Below, piece by piece: positions 6,404-6,420 of a DNA stretch of 6,420 nt. The translations under genes and the position numbers were made by a program. The stretch's first letter is position 1, and the number at the start of each line of letters is the position of its first letter. A model generated the notes under the pieces. It had not been told where the DNA came from and ran no database searches. It saw only the letters and a program-made list of their open reading frames with translations. The stretch covers positions 1 through 6,420 of the forward strand of contig JAJBTD010000012.1 in NCBI GenBank assembly GCA_020861055.1, written 5' to 3'. This DNA comes from Clostridiales bacterium (GTDB taxonomy: Bacteria > Bacillota > Clostridia > Oscillospirales > Oscillospiraceae).

Positions 6404-6420
6404 AAAAAAAGAGTAGCGAA
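6404..6420 (-). terminator. Probable 3' half of a terminator of the next gene upstream (cut by window edge)
   Basis: The minus strand enters the window with TTCGCTACTC (6420-6411) followed directly by seven T (6410-6404) and then CTC. A stem arm joined to a T-run is the usual 3' end of a rho-independent terminator. The 5' arm, expected to read GAGTAGCGAA, would lie just beyond the window. If so, a gene on the same strand ends immediately to the right. The substrate-binding lipoprotein of the importer is the usual occupant of that place. Confidence 0.4.

Noticed and set aside
6272..6420. Purine riboswitch or CodY/PurR site ahead of the nucleoside importer
   Set aside because: The conserved purine-riboswitch core is absent and the leader is too short. 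AAAATTTT and the GGTT/AACC dyad do not match the CodY or PurBox consensus closely enough.

Overview
The window reads as chromosomal DNA of a fairly GC-rich, low-redundancy Firmicute, most likely a gut-type Clostridia of the Oscillospiraceae kind (Flavonifractor/Lawsonibacter-like). This is inferred from strong AGGAGG ribosome binding sites, GC-biased third codon positions, a TTG start, and proteins that resemble Firmicutes families (YufO/YufP/YufQ transporter, LacX-type epimerase, Bacillus/Clostridium-type AsnB). No phylogenetic test was possible. All five genes lie on the minus strand, so transcription runs from right to left.

Right part (about 6420 down to 2320): an AT-rich leader holds a good extended -10 promoter (6312-6340). 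It is followed by a tight three-gene operon for the cytoplasmic and membrane parts of a BMP-type nucleoside (or simple sugar) ABC importer: a double-NBD ATPase (4718-6271), a larger permease (3423-4721) and a smaller permease (2410-3420). The first junction is a 4-nt ATGA overlap and the second a 2-nt gap. The operon ends at a perfect 12-bp GC hairpin (2330-2365). The substrate-binding lipoprotein that this importer needs is not in the window. What looks like the 3' half of a rho-independent terminator at the extreme right edge suggests that a separately transcribed gene on the same strand, plausibly that lipoprotein, ends just outside.

Left part (2244 down to 1): a LacX-like aldose 1-epimerase family gene is read from a TTG codon with a strong Shine-Dalgarno. 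After a 66-nt gap comes asnB, a class B (glutamine-hydrolysing) asparagine synthetase whose last third runs off the left edge. The gap folds into a long near-perfect hairpin whose 3' arm is the asnB Shine-Dalgarno itself, so asnB translation may be gated by RNA structure. This is the most interesting signal in the window.

I saw no mobile element, tRNA, rRNA, CRISPR array or defence system. The content is mostly ordinary metabolism and transport. Long open frames on the plus strand are antisense shadows of the GC-rich genes.
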